A stretch of 44,725 nucleotides of DNA from Roseomonas sp. 18066. Lineage in GTDB: Bacteria; Pseudomonadota; Alphaproteobacteria; Acetobacterales; Acetobacteraceae. The DNA is taken from NCBI RefSeq assembly GCF_902706185.1, contig NZ_CACSJM010000032.1:1-44725 (forward strand), in the 5' to 3' direction. Each line of letters begins with the position of its first letter. The stretch's first letter is position 1. The notes under the pieces were generated by a model that saw only the letters and a program-made list of their open reading frames with translations, made no database searches and had not been told where the DNA came from. The position numbers were made by a program, and so were the translations under genes. Shown piece by piece: positions 15,759 through 26,707 of the stretch.

Positions 15759-16751
15759 ATGAACATCACCCGTCGCGGCCTTGGCGCCGCCGGCCTGGCG
15801 CTGGGCGCCACCCCCTTCACCGGCGCGCGTCCCGCGATCGCCGCCAACGAGGCCTATCCCTCCGGCCCGGTGCGGGTGGTCATCCCCTTCGCGCCCGGCG
15901 GCTCGGCCGATGTCTTCGGCCGCATGATCGCCGAGCATCTCGGCCGCGAGTTTGGCAAGCCTTTCGTCTGCGAGAATGTCGGCGGCGCCGGCAGCACCCT
16001 GGGCATCGGCCAGGTGGCGCGCGCCGCCCCCGACGGGCAGACCATCGGCCTGGGCTCGATCTCCGGCCTGTCGATCATCCCGGCCTTCGGCAATGTGCCG
16101 ATCACCTACAAGGTCGACGACTTTCTGCTGCTCGGGCAGATCACGACGATCCCCAACGTGCTGGCGGTGAACCCGAAGACGGTGCAGGCGCGGTCGGTCG
16201 CCGAGTTCATCGCCTGGGCCAAGGCCAATCCGGGCAAGGCCACCTATGGCACCCCGGGCGTCGGCACCAGCCAGCACCTGGCGGCCGAGCTGTTCCAGGC
16301 GATGACCGGCACCTCGATGGTGCATGTCCCCTATCGCGGCTCGGGGCCGATGGTGGTCGACCTGCTGAGCGGCTCGATCGACCTGTCCTTCGACAATATC
16401 CCGCTGCTGCTGCCCTATGTGGCCGACAAGCGCCTAGTGCTGCTGGGCAGCGCGACCCGCGAGCGCCCCGACTTCGACCGCAGCCTGCCCGCCATCGCCG
16501 AGACCCTGCCGGGCTTCGAGGCGGTCGCCTGGCACGGCTTCTTCCTGCCCAAGGGCACCTCGCCGGAGATCGCCGGGCGGCTGTCGCAGGCGATCATCGC
16601 CTTCATGAAGCAGCCCGCCACCATCGCCCGCTTCGCCGAGCTGGGGGCGACGGCCTATAGCAGCACGCCCGCCGAGTTCACCGCCTTCGTGAAGCAGGAA
16701 ACCCAGCGCTGGGGCCAGCTGATCGCCGAGCGGAAGATCCAGCCGAGCTAG
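15759..16751 (+). CDS. Bug/TctC-type tripartite tricarboxylate transporter binding protein
   Basis: A 330-residue periplasmic binding protein. The leader MNITRRGLGAAGLALGA has a twin-arginine motif and an AIA cleavage site. Then come VRVVIPFAPGGSADVFGRM, the family ligand loop, ENVGGAGSTLGIG, YGTPGVGTSQHLAAELF and MVHVPYRGSGPMVVDLLSG. GAGGAAA precedes the ATG. Third gene of the aldolase operon, it probably captures the carboxylic acid that the pathway degrades. No TctA or TctB membrane partner is seen in the window. Its stop overlaps the stop of the convergent GGDEF gene. Confidence 0.92.
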   Translation: MNITRRGLGAAGLALGATPFTGARPAIAANEAYPSGPVRVVIPFAPGGSADVFGRMIAEHLGREFGKPFVCENVGGAGSTLGIGQVARAAPDGQTIGLGSISGLSIIPAFGNVPITYKVDDFLLLGQITTIPNVLAVNPKTVQARSVAEFIAWAKANPGKATYGTPGVGTSQHLAAELFQAMTGTSMVHVPYRGSGPMVVDLLSGSIDLSFDNIPLLLPYVADKRLVLLGSATRERPDFDRSLPAIAETLPGFEAVAWHGFFLPKGTSPEIAGRLSQAIIAFMKQPATIARFAELGATAYSSTPAEFTAFVKQETQRWGQLIAERKIQPS

Positions 16752-17491
16752 CCCCTACCAGGCAGGGTGCCGCGGGCGAGGGGGCTGGGCGCGAAGCACC
16801 AGCCGTTCCGCCCATGCGCCTTGGCCTGGTAGAGGGCGGCATCGGCGCGCGCCATCAGCGCGTCGATGCCCTCCGGCTGCGGCCCTTCCTGCCGGCTGCT
16901 CAGCGCCAGGCCGATGCTGGCGCCGACCGAGGCGAAGTTGCCGGCAAGGTCGAAGGGCTGCGCCACGCTCTCGACCAGGCGCTGGGCCACCTGGGCGGCA
17001 TCCTCGGGCGTCGCCAGCGGCTCCAGCAGCAGGCCGAACTCGTCGCCGCCCAGGCGCGCCAGCGTGTCGCTGCCGCGCAGCTGCGCCCGCATCCGCGCCG
17101 AGACCTGCACCAGCAGCGCATCGCCCTGGGCATGGCCCAGCGTGTCGTTGACCAGCTTGAAGCGGTCCAGGTCGATGGCCAGCAGCGCGAAGCCGTTTCC
17201 GCCGCGGGCCCGCAGCGTCGCCTCGGTCAGCTTCTCGCGGAACAGCAGGCGGTTGGGCAGGTCGGTCAGCGCGTCATGCAGCGACTGGTGGCGGAAGCGC
17301 TCGTTGAGGTCCTCCATCTCCTCGCACATCAGCTGGGCGACGCGGTCGATGCGGCGGCGCTCGCGATCGGCCTCCTCATAGGCGGCGCTGACGGAGGCCA
17401 GCAGCAGCGGGATGTCGTAGTCGCCCCCGGTCCGGCGGGCGCGGCGCAGCTGGCGGGCCAGCAGGCGGTGGCAGCCAGCGCCCTCAATCAT
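16748..17491 (-). CDS. GGDEF-domain diguanylate cyclase
   Basis: A 247-residue cytoplasmic protein. A helical N-terminal region (about 1-70, probably a coiled coil with ERRRIDRVAQLMCEEMEDLNERF) leads into a GGDEF domain starting at HDALTDLPNR. The active site is GGDEF at 148-152, intact. The product-inhibition I-site RGSD (139-142) is exactly five residues upstream, so the enzyme should make cyclic-di-GMP with feedback control. It overlaps the FIST gene by 8 bases, suggesting that the FIST protein is its sensory partner. Both lie directly downstream of kdpE in the same direction. Confidence 0.93.
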   Translation of the reverse strand: MIEGAGCHRLLARQLRRARRTGGDYDIPLLLASVSAAYEEADRERRRIDRVAQLMCEEMEDLNERFRHQSLHDALTDLPNRLLFREKLTEATLRARGGNGFALLAIDLDRFKLVNDTLGHAQGDALLVQVSARMRAQLRGSDTLARLGGDEFGLLLEPLATPEDAAQVAQRLVESVAQPFDLAGNFASVGASIGLALSSRQEGPQPEGIDALMARADAALYQAKAHGRNGWCFAPSPLARGTLPGRG

Positions 17492-18638
17492 CGGCGATGG
17501 CTTCCGCCAGCAGCAGGGTGGTCATGGTCTGGTTGTGCAGGTCGGTCTCCGGCGCGCCGGCGGCGCAGCAGATCTCGCCATAGCCGTAGAAGCCGATCGG
17601 CGGGCTGCCCTCGCCCAGCGCCAGGGCGGCATCCTCCACCTCCTCGGCGGCGCGCTCGCCCAGCAGCTGCAGCCGGCCGATGCAGCTGACCATCAGCGCC
17701 AGCCGGTCGCCGGGCAAAGCGGGCATCGCCGCCCGCGCCTGGCGCGCCGCATCGGCCGCCGCCATGGCGACGCGGTCCAGGTCGCCGCGCATCAGCCGCG
17801 CCAGGTGGCCGGCCGGGACATTGCCGGCGAAGCTCATGCTGCCGGTCGCGGGGTCGAAGCGGATCAGGGTGCGCACCACCGCCTGCTCCGGCTGGCCCGG
17901 CGGCCAGACCAGCAGCGGGAAGGTCAGCGCGTCGCTGGAGCCCACAAATTCATCGCCCAGGTAGCGCCGGTACAGCTCCAGCGCCGGGCGGCCATCGAGC
18001 TCCTGCAGCAGGCTGCCGCTGGCGCAGGTGACGACGCGGCGCGGCCCGAAGGGGTCGACGCCCGAGGCGGCGCCGGCGCCGATGCGGATATGCGGCCCGT
18101 AGAAGCCGATGGCGGCGGCCAGCCCCTGGCGCGGCGGCCCGTCGATGCCGAGGCCGGGCGGCCCCGGCTCCTCCGGCCGCTCGGTGTCGGACAGCATGCC
18201 GCCGAACAGCGCGCAGCCGCGGCCCAGCCGGTCGCGCAGGCCGGCCAGCAGCTCGCTGCCATTGACCCAGATGCCGTCGGCCAGCACCAGCACCCCGGCC
18301 AGGTCCGGCGCGGCCAGCGCCGCCCCCAGCGCCTGGCCGGCGCGGCGGTCGTCGCCGGTGCCGGCCACCGCCTGCTCGACGATACGGAAGGGCGTGGCCT
18401 TGAAGCGCAGCGCCACGGCGACGGCGCCGTCGCGGTCGAGCTCCGCCCCGCGCATCACCGCCTGGGCGCCGCCGACGACGATCCGCGCCTGCGGGCACGC
18501 GTCGCGCAGGGGGGCGAGCGCGGCCTCCAGCACGGCGCCGCGGCCGAAGCAGAGGACCAGCCCGGGCACGAAGCCCAGCGCCTCCAGGGGCGGGGACCAG
18601 CCGCGATCGGCGGTCCAGTGGAACTGGCGAAGGCGCAT
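17484..18638 (-). CDS. FIST-domain signalling protein (FIST_N + FIST_C)
   Basis: A 384-residue sensor. An N-terminal FIST region has DGAVAVALRF and IWVNGSELLAGLRDRLG, then CALFGGMLSD. A C-terminal FIST_C region ends in IGFYGYGEI and DLHNQTMTTLLL, a characteristic finish. FIST domains are thought to bind small ligands such as amino acids. No transducer domain is fused, but the overlapping GGDEF gene supplies one. The start MRLRQFHW at 18638 matches the usual domain start; no strong ribosome site is visible. It sits 55 bases after kdpE, so it may be co-transcribed with kdp. Confidence 0.88.
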   Translation of the reverse strand: MRLRQFHWTADRGWSPPLEALGFVPGLVLCFGRGAVLEAALAPLRDACPQARIVVGGAQAVMRGAELDRDGAVAVALRFKATPFRIVEQAVAGTGDDRRAGQALGAALAAPDLAGVLVLADGIWVNGSELLAGLRDRLGRGCALFGGMLSDTERPEEPGPPGLGIDGPPRQGLAAAIGFYGPHIRIGAGAASGVDPFGPRRVVTCASGSLLQELDGRPALELYRRYLGDEFVGSSDALTFPLLVWPPGQPEQAVVRTLIRFDPATGSMSFAGNVPAGHLARLMRGDLDRVAMAAADAARQARAAMPALPGDRLALMVSCIGRLQLLGERAAEEVEDAALALGEGSPPIGFYGYGEICCAAGAPETDLHNQTMTTLLLAEAIADD

Positions 18639-18693
18639 CGCGGCAGGGAAGCATGCGGGTGCTGAGCGAAGCGTGAAGAGCGGGCCTGCCGGA

Positions 18694-19374
18694 TCAGGGC
18701 TGCAGCAGCCGGTAGCCCACCCCCGGCTCGGTCTGCAGCAGCGCCGCCGCCTCCCCCAGCTTCTGCCGGAGCTGCGAGATATAGACCCGCAGATACTGCG
18801 AATCCTCGGCATGGGCCGGGCCCCAGACGGTGGTCAGCAGCGCGCGCTGGGTCACCACCTTGCCGGCATTGCGCGCCAGCAGCGCCAGCAGGTCCCATTC
18901 GCGCGGGGTCAGGGTCAGGCCGGCGCCGTCCAGCAGCGCCAGCCGCCGCTCCAGATCGACCTCCAGCGCGCCGCAGCGGACCACCGGCTCCCCCTCCGTG
19001 CGCAGCGAGCGGCGGATGGCGGCGCGCAGCCGCGCCAGCAGCTCGGCCACGCTGAAGGGCTTCTCGACATAGTCGTCGGCGCCGGCATCGAGCGCCGCCA
19101 CCTTCTCGCCCTCGCGGTCGCGGGCGGACAGGATGATGACCGGCACCTGCGACAGCGCGCGCAGCCGGGTCAGCACCTCCTTGCCGTCCATGTCCGGCAG
19201 GCCGAGGTCGAGCAGCACGGCGTCGGGCGCCTGGGTGGTGGCCAGGCGCAGCCCCTCGCGCCCGGTCTCGGCGCGCAGCGCGCGGAAGCCGCCGATCTCC
19301 AGCGCCGGCGCCAGGAAGCGGTGGATCTGCGGCTCGTCGTCGACGACCAGCACGCTGGGCAGGGGCGCGGTCAT
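18694..19374 (-). CDS. kdpE: Response regulator KdpE
   Basis: A 226-residue OmpR/PhoB-type response regulator. The receiver domain has the acidic pair DD at 12-13, phosphoacceptor Asp56 in LLDLGLPDMDG, and the KPFSVAELLAR Lys loop. The C-terminal winged helix has LTPREWDLLALLARNAG and VYISQLRQKLGE. It activates kdpFABC when phosphorylated by KdpD under potassium limitation. It overlaps kdpD by 4 bases (ATGA). Confidence 0.95.
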   Translation of the reverse strand: MTAPLPSVLVVDDEPQIHRFLAPALEIGGFRALRAETGREGLRLATTQAPDAVLLDLGLPDMDGKEVLTRLRALSQVPVIILSARDREGEKVAALDAGADDYVEKPFSVAELLARLRAAIRRSLRTEGEPVVRCGALEVDLERRLALLDGAGLTLTPREWDLLALLARNAGKVVTQRALLTTVWGPAHAEDSQYLRVYISQLRQKLGEAAALLQTEPGVGYRLLQP

Positions 19375-22067
19375 GCGGGCAGGTGCAGGGTCATGCGGGT
19401 TCCGCCTTGCTCGCCGGCCGCGCCGCGGAAGCGGGGGCTCTCGGGCGCCAGCCGGCCCCCCAGCACATGCGCCAGGCCGCGGGCGATGCCAAGGCCGAGG
19501 CCGGTGCCGGCGGAAACCCGGTCGGTGCGGGCGGCGCGGAAGAAGGGGTCGAAGATGCGCGGCAGGTCCTCGGCCGGAATGCCCGGGCCGTCATCCTCGA
19601 TGGTGAACAGCGCCTCGGCGCCCTCGCGGCGCAGCGAGGCGCGCACCGTGCCGGACGGGCCGGAGAATTTCAGCGCATTGTCCAGCAGGTTCGACAGGAT
19701 CTGCTCCAGCAGGCTGGCATCGGAGCGCAGCAGCAGCGGCGCCGCCGGCAGCGCCAGCGCCACCGGCCGCCCATGCTGCCGCCCCAGCCGGGCGGCGGCG
19801 GCGGCGAAGATCTCGGCGGCCTCGACCGTCTCGCGCCGGGCGGTGACCTGGCCGGCCTCCAGCCGCACCAGGTCGAGCAGGTTGCTGAGATAGCGCGAGA
19901 GGCGCTCGCTCTCCTCCTCGGCGGCGCGCAGCAGGTCGTCGCGGGTGGCCGGCGACAGCCGGTCGCCGGACAGCCGCAGCGTCTCCAGTGCGCCGCGCAC
20001 GCTGGTCAGCGGCGTGCGCAGGTCGTGGCCGACCGAGGCCAGCAGGGTGGAGCGCAGCTGCTCGGTCTCGGCCCGCGCCGCGCTGCGGGCGGAGTGTTCC
20101 AGCAGCTGCAGCCGCTCCAGCGCCAGCCCGGCCTGGTCGAGCATGGCGTCCAGCGTCGCCTCGCGCTCCGCCTCCAGCCGGGGGACCTGCAGGCCGAGCA
20201 GCGCCAGCACGCCGCGCGGGGTGCGCAGCGGGCGGAACTGCCAGCCGGCATTGGGCAGGGTGTCGGTGTCGCGCCCGGCCGGGCGGCCGCGTTGCAGCGC
20301 CCAGCGGGCGGCGGCCAGCGCCGCCTCGTCCGGCTCGGCCTCGGCCGGCAGGGCGACGCGCAGCACCAGGTCGGGCGGCGCGCCGGGCGGGACCGGCAGC
20401 AGCCCGGTCGGGTCCTCGTGCAGCGGCAGCAGCAGGCAGACCGGGCCGTCGACCAGGCGGCGGGCCTCCTCCGCCACGGTGTCGAGCAGCTCGGCCACGC
20501 GCTCGGCGGCGGCCAGGCGGCGGGCGAAATCCATCAGCCGACGCAGCTGCGTCAGCCGCGCCCGGCCGCGCCGCACCGAGCGCCCGAGCCGCCCGGTGGT
20601 GCCGCTGAGCAGCAGCGAGACCAGGCCGAAGACCGCGGCGCCGACCACCTCCTGCCCCGAAGCCAGGGTCAGGGTGTAGCGCGGCTCGAGGAACAGGAAG
20701 TTCCACAGGATGAAGGACAGCAGGGCGCCGGCGGCCCCCTGCAGCGGCCCGAACCAGGCGGCCAGCGCCACCACCACGGGCAGGTAGAGCATGCCCAGCG
20801 CCGCCTCCGGCAGCTCGCCCTGCAGGCTGAAGGCCAGCAGGGTGGCGCCGCCGGCCAGCAGCGGCAGGGCCAGCCAGCCGGCCCAGCGCGGCAGCAGCCG
20901 GGCTTCGGCGGGGGTTCGGCCGGCCAGGGGCCCAGCCGGGGGGCGGGGCAGCGGCGAGGCGACCCAGTGCAGATGAAAGTCGCCGCCCCGGCGCAGCAGC
21001 ACCGCCGCCAGCCGCCGCCCGCGCAGCCGGCGCAGGAAGCCCTGCAGCGGCGGCCGTCCGGCGACCAGATGGGTGACGTTCAGCGCCCGCGCCCGGGCCA
21101 GGATGGCCGCGGCCAGGTCGTCCTGCGCCAGCAGCTCGACCCGGGCGCCGAGCGCCTCGGCCAGCCGCAGCGCCTCCTCGGGCAAGGGCGGGCTGCCGGG
21201 ATGCTCGACATGCAGCGCGGAGAGCGGCGCGCGCAGCGCATCGGCCAGCCGGCGCGCATGCTGCAGCACGGTCGCCGCGCTGCCGTCGCCGGCCAGCAGC
21301 GCCAGCACCCGGTCGGCCACCGGCCAGGGCCCCTCGATCGCCTTGGCGCGCATGTAGTCGGCCAGATCGGCATCGACGCGCTCGGCGGTGCGGCGCAGCG
21401 CCAGCTCGCGCAGCGCGGCGAGGTTGCCCTCGCGGAAGAAGCCGCGCAGCGCCTGCTCGACCTGGGCCGGGCGGTAGATGCGGCCCTGGCGCAGCCGCTC
21501 GCGCAGCTCGGCCGCCGGCAGGTCGACCAGCTCGATGCTGTCGGCGCCTTCCAGCACGGCATCCGGCACCCGCTCGGCGACGCGGATGCCGGTGATGCGG
21601 GCGACCACCTCGCCCAGGCTCTCCAGGTGCTGGATGTTCAGCGCGGTCCAGACCTCGATGCCGGCGGCGCGGAGCTCCTCCACGTCCTGCCAGCGCTTCG
21701 GGTGGCGGCTGCCGGGGGCGTTGGAATGCGCCAGCTCGTCCAGCACCAGGATCGCCGGGCGGCGGGCGAGCGCGGCGTCGAGGTCGAATTCCGCCAGCAC
21801 CTGGCCGCGATAGGCGATGGCGCGGCGCGGGATCTCCGCCAGCGCGCCGCGCTGCGCCTCGGTCTCGGCCCGGCCATGCGTCTCGATCAGCCCGACCACG
21901 ATATCGGTGCCGGCGGCCGCCAGGCGGCGCGCCTGGGCCAGCATCTCGAAGCTCTTGCCGACGCCGGGGGCGGCGCCGAGGAAGACCTTCAGCCGGCCGC
22001 GCCCCTCGCGCCGGGCATGGCGCAGCAGGGCGTCGGGATCGGGACGGTCGTCAGGACGGTCGGGCAT
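19371..22067 (-). CDS. kdpD: Potassium-limitation sensor histidine kinase KdpD
   Basis: An 898-residue membrane sensor. Order of domains: N-terminal KdpD domain with the Walker-type motif GAAPGVGKS and the THGRAET segment; a universal-stress-like domain (about 240-365); a hydrophobic block with four helices (about 395-500); a GAF-like region; and the kinase core with the phospho-His in SVGHDLRTPLTS (about residue 680). ATP-binding boxes follow: NLLDNALKFS, DDGPGIP, GTGLGLGIARGL. It phosphorylates KdpE when potassium is scarce. It follows kdpC after 50 bases. Length is normal for the family. Confidence 0.95.
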   Translation of the reverse strand: MPDRPDDRPDPDALLRHARREGRGRLKVFLGAAPGVGKSFEMLAQARRLAAAGTDIVVGLIETHGRAETEAQRGALAEIPRRAIAYRGQVLAEFDLDAALARRPAILVLDELAHSNAPGSRHPKRWQDVEELRAAGIEVWTALNIQHLESLGEVVARITGIRVAERVPDAVLEGADSIELVDLPAAELRERLRQGRIYRPAQVEQALRGFFREGNLAALRELALRRTAERVDADLADYMRAKAIEGPWPVADRVLALLAGDGSAATVLQHARRLADALRAPLSALHVEHPGSPPLPEEALRLAEALGARVELLAQDDLAAAILARARALNVTHLVAGRPPLQGFLRRLRGRRLAAVLLRRGGDFHLHWVASPLPRPPAGPLAGRTPAEARLLPRWAGWLALPLLAGGATLLAFSLQGELPEAALGMLYLPVVVALAAWFGPLQGAAGALLSFILWNFLFLEPRYTLTLASGQEVVGAAVFGLVSLLLSGTTGRLGRSVRRGRARLTQLRRLMDFARRLAAAERVAELLDTVAEEARRLVDGPVCLLLPLHEDPTGLLPVPPGAPPDLVLRVALPAEAEPDEAALAAARWALQRGRPAGRDTDTLPNAGWQFRPLRTPRGVLALLGLQVPRLEAEREATLDAMLDQAGLALERLQLLEHSARSAARAETEQLRSTLLASVGHDLRTPLTSVRGALETLRLSGDRLSPATRDDLLRAAEEESERLSRYLSNLLDLVRLEAGQVTARRETVEAAEIFAAAAARLGRQHGRPVALALPAAPLLLRSDASLLEQILSNLLDNALKFSGPSGTVRASLRREGAEALFTIEDDGPGIPAEDLPRIFDPFFRAARTDRVSAGTGLGLGIARGLAHVLGGRLAPESPRFRGAAGEQGGTRMTLHLPA

Positions 22068-22117
22068 GGTCAGGGCCGCATCCTAGCGCGGATATGGCCC
22101 CGCCGGCAGCGGTCGCC

Positions 22118-22684
22118 TCACCGCAGCGCGGCCAGCCGCAGGTTCAGCGCCAGGACATTGACCCTGGGCGCGCCGAAGATGCCCAGCTCGCGGCCCTCGG
22201 TCATCTCGGCCACCAGGGCGGCGACGCGCGGGGCCGGCAGGCCGCGCGCCGCGGCGATGCGGGCCACCTGCCGCGCCGCGTTCTCCGGCGAGACATGCGG
22301 GTCGAGGCCGGAGGCGGAGGCGGTCGCCGCATCGGCCGGCACCGGGCCGCCGCCGAGCCCGGCGACGCGGCCCTCGATGGCCTGCAGCAGCGCGGCGCTG
22401 GAGGGGCCGAGATTGGAGGCGGCGCCGGCCATGGCGTTGTAGGCGGCGGCCTCGCCATCGGCCAGCGTCGCCGAGGGCCGCGGCTGGAACCATTCCTGGC
22501 CGGTGAAGGCCTGGCCGACCAGCGCCGAGCCGACCGGCCGGCCCTCGCGCAGCACCAGGGAGCCATTGGCGGCGCCCGGCATCAGCAGCTGCGCGACGCC
22601 GGTGAAGGCCAGCGGCACGGCGACGCCCAGCAGCAGGGTGAAGCCCGCCAGCAGCGACAAGGCAGGGCGGATGATCGCGGTCAT
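22118..22684 (-). CDS. kdpC: Potassium-transporting ATPase subunit KdpC
   Basis: A 188-residue subunit with one N-terminal membrane helix (LSLLAGFTLLLGVAVPLAF) and a periplasmic domain. Family signatures: GSALVGQAFTGQEWFQPRPSA-type (GSALVGQ, then WFQPRPSA), NLGPSS, ASGLDPHVSPENA, and IFGAPRVNVLALN near the end. It stabilises the KdpFABC complex. Four bases separate it from kdpB. Confidence 0.95.
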   Translation of the reverse strand: MTAIIRPALSLLAGFTLLLGVAVPLAFTGVAQLLMPGAANGSLVLREGRPVGSALVGQAFTGQEWFQPRPSATLADGEAAAYNAMAGAASNLGPSSAALLQAIEGRVAGLGGGPVPADAATASASGLDPHVSPENAARQVARIAAARGLPAPRVAALVAEMTEGRELGIFGAPRVNVLALNLRLAALR

Positions 22685-22688
22685 GGCG

Positions 22689-24725
<2,037 letters not shown>

Positions 24726-24728
24726 CGC

Positions 24729-26426
24729 TCAGAAGGTCTTTCCGGCCAGCAGGGAGAAATGCTCGGCCAGCGGGCCGAGGGCGAGGGCGGGCAGGAATTG
24801 CAGCCCGCCCAGGATCAGGATCACGCCGGCCAGCAGGCCGCCGAACAGCAGGCCGCCGGTGGGCAGCGTGCCGGGCCCCTCGGCCAGGCGCGGCTTGGCG
24901 GCCAGGCTGCCGGCGATGGCCATGACCGGCACGACATAGGCGAAGCGCCCGGCCAGCATGGCGATGCCCAGCGTGACGTCGAGCCAGGGAGTGTCGGCGG
25001 TCAGCCCGCCGAAGGCCGAGCCGTTGTTGCCGGCGGCCGAGGAGAAGGCATAGAGCATCTCCGTCAATCCGTGCGGGCCGGCATCCTGGATCGAGGCGGT
25101 GGCCGCCGGCAGCACCAGGCTGACCGCGGTGAAGCCGAGGATGGCCAGCGGCAGCACCAGCACCGCCAGCATGGCCAGCTTGACCTCGCGCGCCTGCACC
25201 TTCTTGCCGAGATATTCCGGCGTGCGCCCGACCATCAGCCCGGCGACGAAGACCGCCAGCAGCGCGAAGAGCAGCATGCCGTAGAGGCCCGAGCCGACGC
25301 CGCCCGGCAGCACCTCGCCGAGCTGGATCAGGAACAGCGGAACCATGCCGCCCAGGGGCATCAGGCTGTCGAGCATGGCGTTCACCGCGCCGCAGGAGGC
25401 GCCGGTGGTGGTCGCCGTGAACAGCGCCGTCAGCGGCAGGCCGAAGCGGAGCTCCTTGCCCTCCATGTTGCCGAGGGCCGGATCCAGGCCGGCGGCGAGA
25501 TGCAGCGGGTTGCCGCCGGCCTCGACCGCATAGACCACCGCCGTGCCGGCGAGGAGGAAGCCCAGCATGACGCCGAGCAGCACCCGCCCCTGGCGCGGCG
25601 CGCCGGCCAGATGGCCGAAGGTCAGGCAGAGCGCGAAGGGGATGACGATCTGCGCCCAGATCTGCAGGCCGGTGGCCAGCGCGTTCGGCCCCTCCAGCGG
25701 ATGCGCCGAATTGGCGCCGAAGAAGCCGCCGCCATTGGTGCCCAGGTGCTTGATGGCGACCTGGAAGGCGGCCGGGCCCAGCGGGATGGTCTGGCGCGCG
25801 CCTTCCAGCGTGGTCAGCTCGACGCTGCCGGCCAGGGTCTGCGGAATGCCCAGGGCGACGAAGCCCAGGCCCAGCAGGATCGACAGCGGCAGCAGCAGCC
25901 AGAGCGTGGCGCGCGTCACGTCGACCCAGAAATTCCCGAGCCGCCGCAGCCCGCCGCCGGCGAAGGCGCGCATCACCGCGAAGGCCAGCGCGATGCCGGT
26001 CGCGGCGGACAGGAAATTCTGCACCGCCAGGCCGGCCATCTGCGAGAGATGCGACATCGCCGCCTCGCCCGAATAGGCCTGCCAGTTGGTGTTGGTGACG
26101 AAGGAGACGGCGGTGTTGAAGGCCAGCGCCGGCGGCAGCCCGTCGAAGCCCTGCGGGTTGAGCGGCAGCATGCCCTGCAGCCGCAGCAGCGCGTAGAGCA
26201 GCAGGAAGCCGCCGGCATTGAAGGCGAGCATCGCCAGCGCATAGCCGCGCCAGGACTGCGCCTGCGCCGGGTCGATGCCGCAGGCGGCGAAGAGCGGGCG
26301 TTCCAGGGCGGCGAGCGCGCCGCCGTCGCCGCGCGCCATGGGCAGCATCAGCCGCCCGAGCGGGATTGCCGCCAGCACCGCCGCCAGCAGCACCAGCGCG
26401 ACCTGTTCCCAGCCTTGCCAGGTCAT
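24729..26426 (-). CDS. kdpA: Potassium-transporting ATPase subunit KdpA
   Basis: A 565-residue membrane subunit forming the selectivity pore, with about ten helices. Four pore-loop repeats are visible: [41 protein letters not shown] and [13 protein letters not shown]. These hold the Gly residues that line the filter. The 565-residue length is normal. It is preceded 2 bases upstream by kdpF. Confidence 0.97.
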   Translation of the reverse strand: MTWQGWEQVALVLLAAVLAAIPLGRLMLPMARGDGGALAALERPLFAACGIDPAQAQSWRGYALAMLAFNAGGFLLLYALLRLQGMLPLNPQGFDGLPPALAFNTAVSFVTNTNWQAYSGEAAMSHLSQMAGLAVQNFLSAATGIALAFAVMRAFAGGGLRRLGNFWVDVTRATLWLLLPLSILLGLGFVALGIPQTLAGSVELTTLEGARQTIPLGPAAFQVAIKHLGTNGGGFFGANSAHPLEGPNALATGLQIWAQIVIPFALCLTFGHLAGAPRQGRVLLGVMLGFLLAGTAVVYAVEAGGNPLHLAAGLDPALGNMEGKELRFGLPLTALFTATTTGASCGAVNAMLDSLMPLGGMVPLFLIQLGEVLPGGVGSGLYGMLLFALLAVFVAGLMVGRTPEYLGKKVQAREVKLAMLAVLVLPLAILGFTAVSLVLPAATASIQDAGPHGLTEMLYAFSSAAGNNGSAFGGLTADTPWLDVTLGIAMLAGRFAYVVPVMAIAGSLAAKPRLAEGPGTLPTGGLLFGGLLAGVILILGGLQFLPALALGPLAEHFSLLAGKTF

Positions 26427-26428
26427 GG

Positions 26429-26515
26429 TCAGAAGCTTTCAGGCCGCAGCAGCGCGGCCACCAGATAGACGAGCAGCCCCGCCGCGACGGCGCCGCCCAG
26501 GATGAGATCGAGCAT
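26429..26515 (-). CDS. kdpF: Potassium-transporting ATPase small subunit KdpF
   Basis: A 28-residue single-helix peptide: MLDLILGG, a hydrophobic Ala/Val/Leu core with a central Tyr, then LLRPESF. The LLRPE/LRPE(R/S)F ending and the position just ahead of kdpA are diagnostic. It packs against KdpB and KdpA and stabilises the complex. AGGA lies 10 bases before the ATG. Confidence 0.92.
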   Translation of the reverse strand: MLDLILGGAVAAGLLVYLVAALLRPESF

Positions 26516-26520
26516 CGGCG

Positions 26521-26604
26521 TCAGATCCTGTCGCAGGCCACGACATAGAGGGCGAGCAGCGCGAAGCTGCCGCCACCGAGCAGGAGCAGAAGAAGATCGG
26601 GCAT
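26521..26604 (-). CDS. 27-residue membrane peptide ahead of kdpF
   Basis: An open frame of 27 codons with a strong GGAGGT about 10 bases before the ATG. The peptide starts MPDLLLLLLGGG, has one membrane span, and ends YVVACDRI. It stops 5 bases before the kdpF ATG, so it would be the first cistron of the kdp transcript. Small peptides ending in Cys-Asp/Glu-Arg-Leu/Ile recur ahead of kdpF in other proteobacteria, to my recollection, usually unannotated. The function is unknown; a sixth small subunit or a translational leader are both possible. Confidence 0.7.
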   Translation of the reverse strand: MPDLLLLLLGGGSFALLALYVVACDRI

Positions 26605-26677
26605 GATGGGCCACCTCCGGTCGCGGAAGGTGGCGCCGGCGCGCGTCAGGGCGCCATGCGGAAGCCGGCGGGCGGGT

Positions 26678-26693
26678 GTAAGGGCCGCGTAAA
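26678..26693 (-). promoter_or_regulatory. Putative KdpE tandem half-sites in the kdp promoter
   Basis: On the minus strand TTTAC (26693-26689) and CTTAC (26682-26678) are repeated with an 11-bp period. That is the spacing bound by OmpR/PhoB-type regulators on one face of the helix. They lie about 75 bases ahead of the first kdp cistron, in the only non-coding gap upstream of the operon. Confidence 0.4.
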
Positions 26694-26707
26694 GATCGCC
26701 GGCGGCC

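Noticed and set aside
19383..22442. A plus-strand open frame of about 1000 codons opposite kdpD
   Set aside because: Same antisense effect of high GC; no motif or ribosome site, and KdpD is intact on the other strand.
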